A stretch of DNA of 64,000 nt from Micrasema longulum (lineage: Eukaryota; Arthropoda; Insecta; Trichoptera; Brachycentridae): contig JAGVSM010001377.1 in NCBI GenBank assembly GCA_022494885.1, forward strand, positions 62,001 through 126,000, in the 5' to 3' direction. Shown here piece by piece: positions 10,820-22,789 of this stretch (position 1 is the first letter of the stretch; each line of letters starts with the position of its first letter). The notes under the pieces were generated by a model. It saw nothing but the letters and a program-made list of their open reading frames with translations, was not told where the DNA came from and did not search any database. The translations under genes and the position numbers were made by a program.

Positions 10820-11165
10820 GTATGTCTTTATTGTTTCGTTTTTTGAAAAATGATTTATTATTGGAACCAGAACCATCCAAAAACTCGTAAAAACACAGTT
10901 TTATCTGCTGTCTTCGGGCGCAAAGTACACAAATATAACTTTTTTTGAAAAATGCAACACGTACCGATACCGAAAATTTTATTCTGATATCCGTCTAAAA
11001 AAAAATCGATTCAGTTTTGAGGTGCGGAAAACGGGACAGCGAATCGACGATTTTGTCTATTCTAACAAAAGGTCTGACATGCCGTTACCTTTTTCACACA
11101 GTATCGGGGAGGCATCTGCAAGACAGTGACAGGAAAACAATGTTCGAATGCCTATTTATCAAAAT
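10820..11165 (+). repeat. Repeat family M, copy 1
   Basis: Shares with 18455-18770, in the same orientation, ACCATCCAAAAAC, GTTTTATCTGC-GTCTTC, and CAGTRTCGGGGAGGCAT. No coding capacity and no clear ends. Confidence 0.6.
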
Positions 11166-11559
11166 TCTCTGTCCTCACAATTTACAGAAACCGAAACACA
11201 ACAATAATAATGTATACGTACATATCAATTTGGACTAAATACGACAATTGGTATCAAACTTTCAATTGCGTTAATTGAATCTATATACGAGTATGTACAA
11301 AATATAGAATAATATTATTAACATAATATAATATACATTTTTTTTTTCATATATTTGGACCGACTGTATTGCCTTAGGCGTCATGTACAAGACTAAGGTA
11401 CTTGGATAATTCGTTATTGTTTATCTTGGAAATGGGATGTTCGATCGATGATTTGGGTTTATTACCTTTATGAGTCCAATCACCACAGTTGCAAAGTCCA
11501 AGAACAATGGCGCGTGATAACTACTTTTAACGACTATGTGAATATCTGTAAAGAATATT

Positions 11560-11830
11560 CTTATATGAACATATTACAACAAAGACGAAGAACATTTTAG
11601 AGAAAAGAATATAGAAATCTAGCCATCTACAAGGTTCATGGTCTGTCATTGGCTGGTTTAGGATTTTTGAAGTCAAAGAGCTGAAGCATTTATCGATGCA
11701 GGTGAGATTCATCTGATTGAATTGTTTTACCTACATACTAGGCAATGCCTTAATACGTTTTTTTTTTTTTTAATTCTTGGACCAGATGCAATTTTTAAAC
11801 AATATTTTGAGTTTGATGTTCCTAGTTTTT
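11560..11830 (+). repeat. Repeat family N (diverged copy)
   Basis: Contains AGAACATTTTAGAGAAAAGA, GGTCTGTCATTGGCTGGTTT, AGAGCTGAAGCATTTATCG and GTGAGATTCATC, the same order as 44064-44400 and 58015-58345. Confidence 0.65.
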
Positions 11831-11944
11831 TTTAAATTTCTATATGAGAGTTGCATTATTTTTTTCCTTGCTTATTAAATACAAGGTTTATATTTCAAAA
11901 ACAGGATTTTTCTGCTATTATATTACTTTATTTTATGATGTTAC

Positions 11945-12020
11945 TACTACTACTACCATCACGCCATTTCTCCGTAGGGTTAGGCAGAGAGAATGGACCG
12001 CAACACACGTCTATTCTGGC
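11945..12020 (-). repeat. 3' end of the 30-kb LINE family
   Basis: CATCACGCCATTTCTCCGTA then TAGGCAGAGAGAATGGACCG, the reverse complement of the end of the LINE at 29767-30255. A SINE follows 16 bp downstream. Confidence 0.7.
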
Positions 12021-12035
12021 ATATTTTACTTAGCT

Positions 12036-12300
12036 TGTCGGCCTCGTGGTGTATAATGGTCGGCGCGTTAGCCTGCCATGCAAGAGGTTTCGGGTTCGAT
12101 TCCCGACATGGTTGATGTGAAATATTTATTTAAAGGGGTGTTTTCACACTAGAATATTTCATAGTCCCTGGACTGGTACCTGAAGCGTAAGACTGCCCAT
12201 CTTGCCTTCATGTAACAAAAATAATCAAGATACGCTGCACTTAGTGTATTAATGCAGTGCCCTATGCACCATAAGGTGCGGAAAGGGAACGATAATGAGA
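12036..12300 (+). mobile_element. SINE family 1, full length
   Basis: Head TGTCGGCCTCGTGGTGTATA, GCGTTAGCCTGCCATGC, GGGTTCGATTCCCGACATGG; body GAATATTTCATAGTCCCTGG, GATACGCTGC, TATGCACCATAAGGTGCGG; tail GATAATGAG. The head resembles a tRNA, possibly Gly, but is not a functional gene: it is followed by the family body and occurs many times. Confidence 0.9.
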
Positions 12301-12384
12301 AAATAACTTGATTTTACATCAACAGATGGAAGAATTTAAGAAATATATATGTTCAAATATAGACAGAATAGTGAATGTTACACA

Positions 12385-12450
12385 GTGTGTACGCCCTGTA
12401 GATGCCTAGATTTCTATATTCTCTTCTCTAGAATGTTCTTCGTCTCAGTT
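12385..12450 (-). repeat. Family N end fragment
   Basis: CCCTGTAGATGCCTAGATTT and TCTCTAGAATGTTCTTCGTC reverse-complement the family N start at 11560. Confidence 0.5.
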
Positions 12451-12764
12451 ATAATATGTATATATTGATTTTCATTAAAATTATTATATAACCATGTATT
12501 AACTCACATTTTGCACTTCATCGGTAGAATAATGAACATACAATAGATATATATTTATTGGCAGAACATTTGATATTACTAAGTTTCGGCCAATGAGTTG
12601 TTTACGCAATAAACTTTATTAAGTATTTAATTAAGTTGGCTGAATCAATGGCATGTTTATGTATAATTTCCACCGATATTGTGTTTTATTGGCGAATCCA
12701 TCTTTACTAAGTGGAATTGTATTATTTCTGCCATAATAATATTAAGTAGAGTTACAGAAGAGCT

Positions 12765-13095
12765 TAAAGCGAGGCAGCTCAACCCCAGGCCCGTGGGTCA
12801 CATTGATGCCCGCCTGCTAATTTTGAATGGCCCACTTAGAGAGTAAGAAACAAAATATACTAATTTTAATAAATCCGTTCATAATTAGTTTGACTAAAAT
12901 AATTAGCTTTACTGCCAATATTTAGTTAGAACTCATTGAACTACAAAATTATTTTGCCCTAAAAAACCTTTTTGCCGAAAAATTATCTTCGAAACTACAA
13001 CATTCTTCAGAAGACTTTGCAGATTTCTGGAAATTGGTACCAAAAGAAGACTTTTCAGCAATAACTGACATGGCCTCGCACTTCTTAAATAGTTT
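12765..13095 (+). pseudogene. hAT transposase C-terminal remnant
   Basis: From 12930 one frame reads LELIELQNYFALKNLFAEKL, then FADFWKLVPKEDFSAI and MASHFLNSFGSLF. This matches the hAT C-terminal dimerisation region as found in ZBED/SCAND-type proteins. Upstream, 12785-12815 (CCCCAGGCCCGTGGGTCACA) resembles the terminus of such elements. An in-frame TAG precedes the block. Short, isolated and dead. Confidence 0.65.
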
Positions 13096-13110
13096 CGGAT
13101 CACTATTTCG

Positions 13111-13266
13111 GATCAGTCTTATGGTTCAGGCACCAGTCCAGGGACTATGAAATATTCCTGTGTGAAAACACCCTTTAAATCAATATTTCATTTCAACTAT
13201 GTCGGGAATCGAACCCGAGACCTCTTGCATAGTAGGCAAACACGCTGACCATTACGCCACGATCAC
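13111..13266 (-). mobile_element. SINE family 1, truncated
   Basis: Minus strand has the tRNA-like head with GGGTTCGATTCCCGACATAG and the body up to CTGGTGCCTGAACCATAAG; the 3' half is missing. Confidence 0.85.
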
Positions 13267-13289
13267 CTTAAACATAGTTTTTTTTATAT

Positions 13290-13395
13290 TTTTATTTATT
13301 AAGTATAGAATTACAAATGTTTTGAACATACATAATAATTCATTACGTTTCTACCTCTCTAATAGAGTGAAAACTCGTATTTAGACAGGGAGTTC
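13290..13395 (+). repeat. Repeat shared with 40130-40240 (inverted)
   Basis: GAATTACAAATGTTTTG, ACGTTTCTACCTCTCTAATA and GTGAAAACTCGT recur in reverse complement at 40130-40240. Probably a LINE 3' UTR. Confidence 0.55.
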
Positions 13396-14974
13396 GTTTT
13401 ACATTCATTTTTATTTATATATGTATTATATTTTATTTCATTTTTAGTATCTTAAACTTATTCTTTAAAATTATGTATTATATTTTAAAAGGTACACAAT
13501 ATTTCTATGCATGGAGTTCAGGATAGGGTGGGTTTCGTTTGTTTTTTTAATTTAGATTTTCATATTTGCTATTTTAAGATTTCCGGAAGATTATTAAAGA
13601 TTTTTTCTATTATTGAATACTGATTTAAAGCTGCAGTTGTACGCATCTGTGTAAAGTTAAATTATTTGGAAATCTACATTAAATATTCTGCGTATTTTTG
13701 AATTTCTACTTCTCTACAAATTCGGAACTCATAAATTCTAATCCAATCGTGTTATGTCGCGTCGTAACACGATTGTGCTAGAAACCCTTGGAAAAAGGAA
13801 AAGAAAGTGGTTATACTTTGCTAAGTTAATATGGCAATATCCTTTACGAATAATATTTTGTATGTAACTCAATTGTTAGTAACGAAAATGATTTTTTTAT
13901 AAACATTCTAGTTTTTATCGTATGGCTTTAGCTCTGATACCTTCATTTCAAAACGTTTACTTTAGTGAAATACTGAGTTTAAGTTTACATAATATATGAT
14001 TGAAATAAAACATTGTTTTTTTTTTTAAATCACAGTCTTAACATGTTTTCCTTGTGGGTAACGGGGAACGAATCCAATTTACGAAGGATTACCCAAAAAA
14101 GATACATATTGAAAATGTGTTGTGTTTTGTTTTGTTTCTTTTGTCTTCAATTTTAATATTATGAACATGTATATTCAAATAGAATTGTTGAGTTTTATCA
14201 ATACAGAAAAATGTACTACGTCCCTACGAATTGTGATTGTTTCGAGCAAATAGGAACTACGATATAATATACAGTATTTTTATGTGTATATTTGTTCATT
14301 TTTTGTCTTGTTTATTATGCAGGTACAATGCCAATATTTACAACAATGAGAATGTTCCTTCTAATTGCTCTAACAGTAGTGTAAGGTTTTGACCTTGTAA
14401 AATAACTAATCCTAGTTGATCGCGCTACTTGCTTGTTGGCAGATGAACACTCGAAATCGGTCTGATTCGCGGGATTCGTTATCTTTACTTGCCACGAAAT
14501 TCTGATTCAATGAATGCAATTTCCTAACTTGTGCTGGGGTTCTGACACCTTATTGGTTGGAACTTCTCTCGCGGCAGTCAGAATCAGATCAGATCCTGTG
14601 GTCAGAAAGGGGGGGCACTTGACGCGGTTCTTTGATGATTATTATTATTATATCATTACATGACACAGTAGATTAAGTGAGTTATTGATCTCAAAAATAA
14701 CTTATTTGCAATCGCAACTAGAATATCAAAAGCACATGCACGATGACAGTTCGGTTCTTATTCGTTTTTTTGTTATATGCATTTGAATAAAGTACTATGT
14801 TGGGCCGGAGACAAAAATGTGGTACCTACCCACAATAAGCATCGCAACGTCTTAACCAGGGCCCAGTAGGTAGCAAATAAATCCAACGTGGAACACATGT
14901 TTATTTATAACTTTTATTTATTTAATTTTACACAACGCCCAAATATAGTCAATGTGGTGTAACTACTTGTTACG
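13396..14974. other. No recognised gene
   Basis: Mostly AT-rich sequence. 14400-14650 is more GC-rich (CTCTCGCGGCAGTCAGAATC) with no identifiable frame. Nothing else found. Confidence 0.4.
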
Positions 14975-15150
14975 TAGACGGGCGAACAAAGTGATGGACA
15001 AGAAGCCGAGAACAGGTCGCAGACGCGTAAAGAAACCTCAGACCGGATGGTCCGGCAACATCAGAAGGGTTGCAGTTCCAAGGTGGCAAAGGGTAGCGGG
15101 ACAGGAATCGTAGAAGTCCAAACACCATTGGACTCAAGAAAAGGGCTAAG
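14975..15150 (+). pseudogene. LINE C-terminal fragment (RW-motif tail)
   Basis: Frame reads RRANKVMDKKPRTGRRRVKK, then QTGWSGNIRRVA and RWQRVAGQES, like the GRP-T-RWSDDI...W...AQDR tail of insect LINE proteins. Stops follow at once. Confidence 0.6.
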
Positions 15151-15263
15151 TAACTAATTATTTCTCCCTTTTAGATTTTTTCTAATCTTTTCATGTCCAG
15201 GCAAAATAAAAAATACAGTTCTGTGTGGAATAGAACCAGTTCCCTTGTCAGGTGTTTTCGACT

Positions 15264-15394
15264 ATTGCTTCAGGTACAATGAAATTCTGAGTGTTTTCAC
15301 CACCTTTCGAATAAATATTTTAAATCGACTTTCCCAAGAATCAATCCCGGGACCTTAAGCATGTTAGGCGATTGCGCAAACTAGTGTAATGCAT
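15264..15394 (-). mobile_element. SINE family 1, strongly diverged
   Basis: GCTTCAGGTACAATGAAATT, GTGTTTTCACCACC, AATAAATATTTTAAATCGAC and AGAATCAATCCCGGGACC follow the order of minus-strand family 1 copies. Confidence 0.5.
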
Positions 15395-15434
15395 ACAATT
15401 GTCGGCACTTTAAGTGATGATACTAAATTTTTAT

Positions 15435-16015
15435 TTATTTAGGAAATGATAACTCGCAGAAGTTCTGACAGCTATGGAGAATGTACTAAATTACAAATAT
15501 AACATGAAAATAAACAGGAGCAAAATAATGTGATGACTGTGGCCCGTAATGGTCGGCAAATAAATGTAGTAATGTTAGGAGCAACACTGAAAAACGCAAA
15601 AGAGTTTGTGTTCCTTGGAATCCGAAAAATAAGAGAAGTCGACTGCTGCATACATCAAGCAAGACTGGCGTTCAACAAAAAATTAAAGATTTTCGAGTCA
15701 AACAACATAGGCATAAAGCTCCGCAAGCAACTTGTCAAGACATAAGTATGGAGAATATTGATTTACCTAATGATGTGTGACATGGTGCCTTACCGAAAAA
15801 GATAAAAAACTATAGACCTTTGAGATGTTATGCTACAGGAGAATAATAGAAATTTCCTGGAGAGACCACATCACTAATGACGAGGTTCTCAGCAGAATCA
15901 AAGAAGGGAGGCACCTAATCAAAACCATCCCAGAGAGGCAAGGCAAGGATTGGCTGCATTATGCGCCATTGCGCCATAACGAAACTTTTCCTATCAGTAG
16001 ACAATAAAACTCTCC
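15435..16015 (+). pseudogene. RTE-like LINE reverse-transcriptase C-terminal fragment
   Basis: Frames read MTVARNGRQINVVMLGATLK, then NAKEFVFLGI and NNIGIKLRKQLVKT, later ISWRDHITNDEVLSRIKEGR. This is the thumb/C-terminal region of a LINE common in insects. At least two frameshifts and several stops. It could belong to the same family as 7936-8566. Confidence 0.8.
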
Positions 16016-17436
16016 ATATTACGATTATGTTGCACTATGGTGTATATGACTATCATATGAATCACAAAAAATGTACTTAGTCAAATAACTCCACAGAACG
16101 ATCAGATATCATACAATCAAATTAAAGGGTATCGAAAAACTGGGCAGTACCGATGAATTGGATAGGTACCTATTTTATTCTTTTCAGGATTTTTACCTGA
16201 CAGAAATCATCGAGTCGAAAACACTTGTCCAGGATTCTGACTCTATTTCACACAAAGAAATGTATTATGTCTTAATGTCTTGTCTTATTGTCTTAATGAA
16301 AATATATACCTTACCTATGTATTGTGAATATGTTGTCCTTTTAAACTTACTGTTAAATTTAATAATAATGCTTTGCACGCCATCTACATATAAATTGCCA
16401 AGGCTCATAATCATCCATCTTGATATGTTTTCGTACAGTGCAGAGCAGTGAACTAAATCACCTGACATTGTTAGTTTTACTTTACGGCGCTAGATGTCAA
16501 TCCGTAATGCCGAATGAGAAACCATTGACCAACCTTATGGAATAAGATATATGATTTTACAACGTACTTATTTATCTTTTATAAAGCGAATAAAATAAAT
16601 TATGTTGTTTTGCTTTGAGGACTAATTTATTTTTTTAATGCACGCAAGTTTACTTTTTAATATTTTAGTTATTGGTTCCCGAAAAGACATAAAATTTGAA
16701 GTATGGCTTAGTGACAATTAGGAAGCTCAGAGTTTTGTTAATAGACTATTAAGCTAAGCCAAAAAAAATAATTTTATACCTATTATACGTTTTGGCCTTA
16801 AATTGTTTATGAAAAAAGATTTATTCATCCGTGGAAAAAAACCTTCGATTAGTTACCAAAAATTTTTTTAAAAGCTTGAGTTCAAATTTGAGACTGATCG
16901 GTTTAGCCGTTTCCGAGAAATCTTGGACGCCAATTTCAAAAACACAGTTGTGAGAAAAACCCATATAAAGTTTCAAAAGTACTTTAAATCGAGTATTTTT
17001 TATATAACTTATATCGAGTCGTCTATTCCAGGGCCATATAATACACCCTCTACCCCTTCTGCAGCTTCTAATAACTCGAGTTGGTGTTTTCTGCGGATCA
17101 TTCTTCCCTCTCGTGTGCTCTAAATAGGCAGGTAATTAAAAGGGACAGCGTTCTAGGTAAGCGTTGCCGCTCCAGCTTCCTACCTTCAAACGCTCTGACA
17201 CGTCTTTACAAATATGCGGTAGCTTTGAAAATTATCCCCGAATAGACTTAAAATTTTCTCTGTGTGTACTTAAATATGTGTACACTACGAAAATAATAAT
17301 AAATAAAATCGATTTTAAAAAAAATCTAACTGTATATAGGATATAGCCACTTAAGTGGAAACGCAGAACACTTTTCCTCATAAAAAAGTATTCTTCGATT
17401 TTCATGTCTTTTGTGTCTTTGGCGTGTCTTGTCGTA
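16016..17436. other. Repeat-poor AT-rich stretch; MITE A fragment at 16718-16800
   Basis: 16718-16800 matches the start of MITE family A (AGGAAGCTCAGAG, TGTTAATAGACTATTAAGC). 16890-17210 has GGTTTAGCCGTTTCCGAGAA, a phrase common in insect repeats, and a GC-richer block of unknown type. No gene seen. Confidence 0.4.
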
Positions 17437-18340
17437 TCTCTATTTATTTATTTATTTATTTATATATATTTATTTAGCCATATTTTTCTCTTACATAATT
17501 AATTGTATCTTATAATTAATAATAAAAATAATGTGACCTCACTGGGGTTACCCGTGCTGACGACACATTCAATATTGATTTGAGCGAATGAGACAATCAA
17601 TTTTACTTCTACCTAGCTCCACTATCCATTTTTTTATAGCCTTTTTAAGCATTTTCTCGTTACTAATTGTTTTAATAGACAGTGGAAGTAGATTTTAGTT
17701 TTGAATTGAATATTACTCAAAATCCCTTTGTCCGAAAGTGGTATTAGTTTGTATTTGTTTGCGTTGTCTTTGTGTTGGAGATCTAGTGATTATATTATTT
17801 GTTTGTGATATATTGTAGGGGTTATATCTTTCATTTGAGTAAGAGTAATTTTTTAATCTGTAAGTGAGTATTGTTTTAGGGTATAATTGTTTTGGTGGTG
17901 TCATAAGTTGTGATTTGTGGAATATTTCTTCAGTAGATGTCTGTATCGGGACTCTTTCGGGAGTATTTTTTTTATTATATGGATTTTTGTATAACAAATA
18001 CACTATTTAAAACTGTGTCTTTCGTACCACCCCAACCGATTATACCGTACTCCAAAATTGATTGACTCAATGCAAAATAAATATTTAAAGGTTCCTGTAC
18101 GTTAATTATATTTCGAATTGTTTTGAATAAATACGTTAGTCCTTCAAGTTTGTTAGTTATATTTTTAATCTGCTGTGTCCACTTTAAATTTATATTAATA
18201 ATAACTCCCATGTATTTGACATGGTCTGTTCTATCCAATATTGGGCAATTACAATGAGCACTTTAAAGACAATTATTACTATGCAGTTTGATGTTAAGAT
18301 AAGCATTTTGTGAATAGTTTCAAGAACTGATTTGAAATGG
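17437..18340 (-). pseudogene. Jockey-type LINE 3' half
   Basis: Minus strand: LDRTDHVKYMGVIININLKW, then LTYLFKTIRNIINVQE, IYFALSQSILEYGIIGWGG, and after a frame break NLLPLSIKTIS and KKAIKKWIVELG. The 3' UTR has CCCCAGTGAGGTCACATTAT and a (TAAA)n tail at 17437-17461. Another 3' end of this family is at 32110-32810. Confidence 0.85.
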
Positions 18341-18454
18341 AATGAAGTTAGTTTTAGATTTATTAAGAGTTAAGTAATAAGTATCTAGCCATGCCTTTAC
18401 TACATTTGTTTATATTTATTTTTTATCTCGTGGTCCTTGGCGTATCTCCAAGTT

Positions 18455-18770
18455 TTTTTTTTTATAAATTATTTCTAATGGTAGCTAGGACCATCCAAAA
18501 ACCCTTTAACATTTCAGGTTTTATCTGCCGTCTTCAGACGTGCGGTATACAAATTTGATATCTATTTTTTAAAAACCCGAAAAGTACCGACATAGAAAAA
18601 TTAATTCTGGTAGTCTTTATTTAAAAACAAATAGTCGATTTAAGTAAGGCATAATCAGTCCGACGTGCAGTTGTCTTTTTCGCTCAGTGTCGGGGAGGCA
18701 TTTGCGGGAAAGTGACGGAAAAATAACGTTAGAATACCCATTCATCCCATTCATATTCATTCAGATTACC
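18455..18770 (+). repeat. Repeat family M, copy 2
   Basis: Same blocks as 10820-11165: GGACCATCCAAAAACC, GGTTTTATCTGCCGTCTTCA, AGTGTCGGGGAGGCATTTGC. Confidence 0.6.
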
Positions 18771-19486
18771 CATCAAATTCTCAACCACTGCCTATCCTCT
18801 CGAGTTTAAAAATATTTTTAATACATGTATGTGTAGACTTGCGTTTTTTGCAGTGAATATAATAAATGTTTTTTGTTTATTCACTAATATTACGTATTCG
18901 GGATAGGTTATAAAATGTAATAACGCCAAGTTTATATTTAAATATTTTATTTTATTTTGTATGTATGAACACATAAGAAGACTCCCACTCTCACAATAAT
19001 CAAAAATGGCAAATCACAATATTAATTAAACACATTTTAACATATTTACAATCAGGATATAAATTAAGTTATAAAAGTTTTATTCAGAAATAACAAAAAC
19101 AAAATTTAATAAATAATAAAATTAGTATTTATTTCTAACAGCCTGAAACAAATGAAGATAACATTTTTAAAATACAATTTGTTGTATTAAATTATTAAAA
19201 ATAAGCATTAAATCTATTTATTTACAATTCATACTTCCATTAATTTGACTTTTTATGTATAAGTTATTTGTTATTGTTCGTTATTAAGGATTAAATAACA
19301 TGTTAGTATAATACTTAGTATAATTCATGAATTTAGTTAATTTTACAGAAGAATGTATTTTTAGTGCTATTTTTGTACATATGTAGTATAAAAAATGTAC
19401 AGTTACAATTAAATATTTTTTATATTTTTTTCTTTTTTTTAGCAGCATTTGGATAGTAAATTCTGAAATGAGTTTTAAATACAAAG
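18771..19486. other. No recognised feature
   Basis: Very AT-rich; only low-complexity frames. Confidence 0.45.
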
Positions 19487-19935
19487 TGAGAAAGTTCAGT
19501 TCTACGGGAAATAAGATGCAAAAAATGTTTCCTTACACGCGATAAAAATTAAAGTATTTAATTGTCCGATAAAGTTTTTCGACAATGCATGAAAAAATCA
19601 ATAAAACTGTGTCAATAAAAATCAACTACTTTGAAACATCGTGAACAATGCCGACTGGCCATAATTAATTAATTATAGCGTCGTTTTGGGTTGTGATAAA
19701 TTTTCGGTTTTTGGGTACCCATTTTTTTCAACGTTTGGCATATTTTGACAGCTATGGGGTTCTACTTTTAAATGTCAACACAACTTATCTACGACAACTC
19801 GCGACGTCACGGGCGGAGTTATTTCAAAATTACAAAACTTTTTAAATTCAGAGCGCTGATAATATGACACTAAAAATTTTTAGCTTGGTTAAATATTTTA
19901 TAAACAAATAAAAAGAAGCAACTGAACTTCCTCAT
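19487..19935 (-). mobile_element. MITE family A, complete, inverted
   Basis: Starts GTGAGAAAGTTCAGTTC and ends AACTGAACTTCCTCAT. On the minus strand it has the same internal order as 6614-7030 (ATTTTGAAATAACTCCGCCC, GTGACGTC, GTAAGG). Confidence 0.75.
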
Positions 19936-21566
19936 TCTGTATTTGCGTATTCATATCTTGCGCGCACGCAGATTTTCCGATTTTTGACATGTGTTTGTCG
20001 CGTATTTGTCAGATTTATCATTTGAATAAAAAATGTTCCATTGGCCATTTAAACCAACCAATGATAGGGCATAAGACTTGTATATACCTATACTTCCCAT
20101 ATTCCTCTTCACAAATATGTTTCCCTTATCTCGTGCAATAAATTCAAATCATATTTCGTTAGTTTGCAAGTTGTTCAATTTGTTATAAATGTCCTTCGTG
20201 CGTTTATTTTCGAGTCAAATTAACAAATCTATTTTCTTACAGCACTGGCAAGGTAAGTTGACATTAAAGGTAAATAACACATGCCATTATATCATTATTT
20301 CTTCGTGATTGTATGCAAATACTTGCTCTTTGAAAACTGGAATTTATTCATTCATACATAGCAAAAAAAATATTGCAAGAATTCGCAAATCAATTTTGTT
20401 CTTTAATGTTATGCAAATTACAAACTTGACAAAAAAATCATTCAAATATTTCATTTGAAAGGATACAAACAACAAACGATTTTCCTTTGTTCACAAAATA
20501 AAACGTGCCTTGCTAAAATTGTAACGTAGACAGATTGAGAAAAAAAAATGTTGGAGGATGTGTTGATGTTATTTTATACAATACATTTTCTGAAATACCG
20601 TACTGTTACTTTTAATGTATTATTATGAGTTGAAAGTATTGTTTGTATTGAAAATCGTTAAATGAAGATGGCATAAAAGAACCAAAAATATGCGTATTAA
20701 TATTAAATGCGTATGCGGCGTACAAATGCAGTGCCTTTTTTAAAACCATAAATAACATGTAAATTTGCTGCTACTCGTATTATTATTTTTAGAAATCTTA
20801 AAAGCTGTTAACAAAGTGAATTAGTAAATAGATTTGTTAATAAATATGAAAAATTAATTTTATTTTTTTCCTGACACAAAATTGGATTATAAAACATCGC
20901 ATCGAAATGTTTGTGGGTAATATCTTTGATGGGCAGACAATAAAGTATAACTGCAAAAATGAAACTTTTCAGAAAAGCAAAAAAAGAGGATTTTTAAATG
21001 AACCTAATTATTTAGCTATGAGACTCATATTTAGCAAAATGAGTTATTATTCAAAGATCAATTCACATTCGAGTAATTTGTACAAGTAACAGAAATATTT
21101 GTCATAATATGTATATTATAGAGTACTTGAACCATTAAAAATGGAACAGAAATGAGTCTACTTATACTACTAGTGATAATGAAATGAGTTTACTCGGAGA
21201 ATCTTCATGCGTCTAAGTTCCGCTAAACAAAGTTCGGCAGTAGGTCCTTGGAAAATATTGACCATTCCGAATATATTACACTGCCCGATGAGCTAAAACA
21301 CGAAAAATTGAATTAAAAATCCAGAAGTGTCGCAATTAAAAAATATTTCTGAAATCTTTTTGATAGTGATTAATGTAATTTTTCTAGATGGTGTTTTATG
21401 TTTCTTATACAATAATGTTTTCTTTCTATTTCGGATGTATTAATATATGTATGATATTATGTATGGTCAAAAAAATGGTTTTTCTTGTGTACGTTCCCAA
21501 GTGAGTTTCTTTAATTACTCCTGGAAGTATAATATTTACTTTTTGTATTATATTGTTTGTTAATAA
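19936..21566. other. AT-rich stretch, one family N fragment
   Basis: 20050-20140 resembles the reverse complement of a family N start (TTTAAACCAACCAATGATAG, then CTTCCCATATTCCTCTTC). The rest shows nothing recognisable. Confidence 0.4.
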
Positions 21567-22253
21567 CTAGCGGACCCGACAGACGTTGTCCTGCCCGAAC
21601 GTTGTCTTGCCTGTTATTAGCATTGGAAAAGACTTTGCATTGATAAGTAGATACCAAGGTACTTGTTAATGATTACATTACAAAACTAAAAATTGACAAT
21701 ATTAAAAAAATATTTAATTTAAGTAGGTACTTGTTTATGGTTGAATTCCAAAACATAACATAAATATTTTTTCAAATGTGGCATTCTTTTTGCAAACGTC
21801 AAACTCCGGTCGTCTCACCAACAAAGGGATGTACTTTTGTAGGAATACGATTTTTAAAAATGTATTGAATTTAATGTTATTTTACTTTTACTAAAAATCC
21901 ACTAAAAAGAAATAAATGGGTAGAAATTATAAGGAATTTAAGGAAAAAATCTGCTTGAGATCCACAAAAAACAAATACTGTTTGTAAACATTTAAAAACA
22001 AACTTTTTTATACACAAAAAAAACAACATCTTTCTATTTTTTTGCAAATGCATTCTCCTCGAATACAACCCTGGTAGATCGATGAATAAAACATTTATGC
22101 TCCTAGCTTCTTTTTAACATATTCAATTGAAGATTTTAATATCTAAGATGCACAGCGCAAAGATCTATATTTCTCTGAAAACCACACGTAAATCGGTTAA
22201 GCAGTTTAGGAGGAGTACGGTGACATCACACGTACAGAGGAATTATATTTATA
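21567..22253 (+). mobile_element. Family K repeat, near-complete copy 1
   Basis: Opens CTAGCGGACCCGACAGACG and closes CACACGTACAGAGGAATTAT followed by ATTTATA. Collinear with 26555-27228 over about 680 bp. Shared landmarks: GGTACTTGTTTATGGTTGAA, GTCGTCTCACCAACAAAG, AAATCGGTTAAGC. Class unresolved; no coding potential. Confidence 0.8.
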
Positions 22254-22789
22254 AAATTTTTAATTTTTTTTTTTAAAAGAACTAACCTATATAACCACTC
22301 AATAAATGATAGAAAGGAGTCTACTCATATTCCTGAGACCATTTTATACTGTTTGTGCCACTTAAAATATGACAAATATGCGCATTCTTATTCAATTAAA
22401 TATCAAAATTTCATAGGCACAAGTTGTTTATTTTAGTTTTTGTATTAGTATAAGTGTACTAGTAATGGCAATGATGAAGGCAAACAAAGGAACATTTCCC
22501 CATATAAATCGTGAAATGAGCAAAATGCAGCTGTACTGTTAAGTCCGCCAATCAAAGATATAATAGTGTTTATATTCCATGCAGAGTATTCACATTAAAA
22601 TATGTACGTTCGACATTTTCTAGTGGATAAACTTATTTTTTCAAAGAGATACATAGCACCATAAGTAAGGTTAGCTTAGCACGATATTTTTGTATAATTA
22701 GTAAAAGTACATATGTATTTAAAAATGTTTTTTCACAAGATTATAAATATAACCAAAACTATTTTTTAGTTAATAGTTAAGTAATTTAT
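22254..22789 (-). other. Fbxl7 3' UTR / downstream flank
   Basis: AT-rich sequence directly after the Fbxl7 stop, without a recognised repeat until the interspersed element ending near 22253. It probably contains the 3' UTR. No open frame of interest. Confidence 0.5.
22427..22432 (-). promoter_or_regulatory. Possible polyadenylation signal of Fbxl7
   Basis: An AATAAA hexamer on the minus strand about 360 nt past the Fbxl7 stop. Another AATAAA overlaps the stop codon itself (22785-22790) and is too early to be useful. In AT-rich DNA such hexamers are common. Confidence 0.25.

Noticed and set aside
12036..12112. tRNA gene (A-box and GGGTTCGATTCCC B-box), also at 2515, 4950, 13190, 34870, 48041, 48330, 63089
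   Set aside because: Each is followed by the same SINE body and tail, and the copies are mutated in positions a working tRNA would keep. They are SINE heads.
17437..17475. TTTATTTATTTA tract as an independent microsatellite
   Set aside because: It is the 3' tail of the minus-strand LINE.
21877..22068. Similar minus-strand frames in both family K copies (also 26789-27010)
   Set aside because: The similarity follows from the repeat itself; the frames are Phe/Leu-rich, differ in length and have no known domain.
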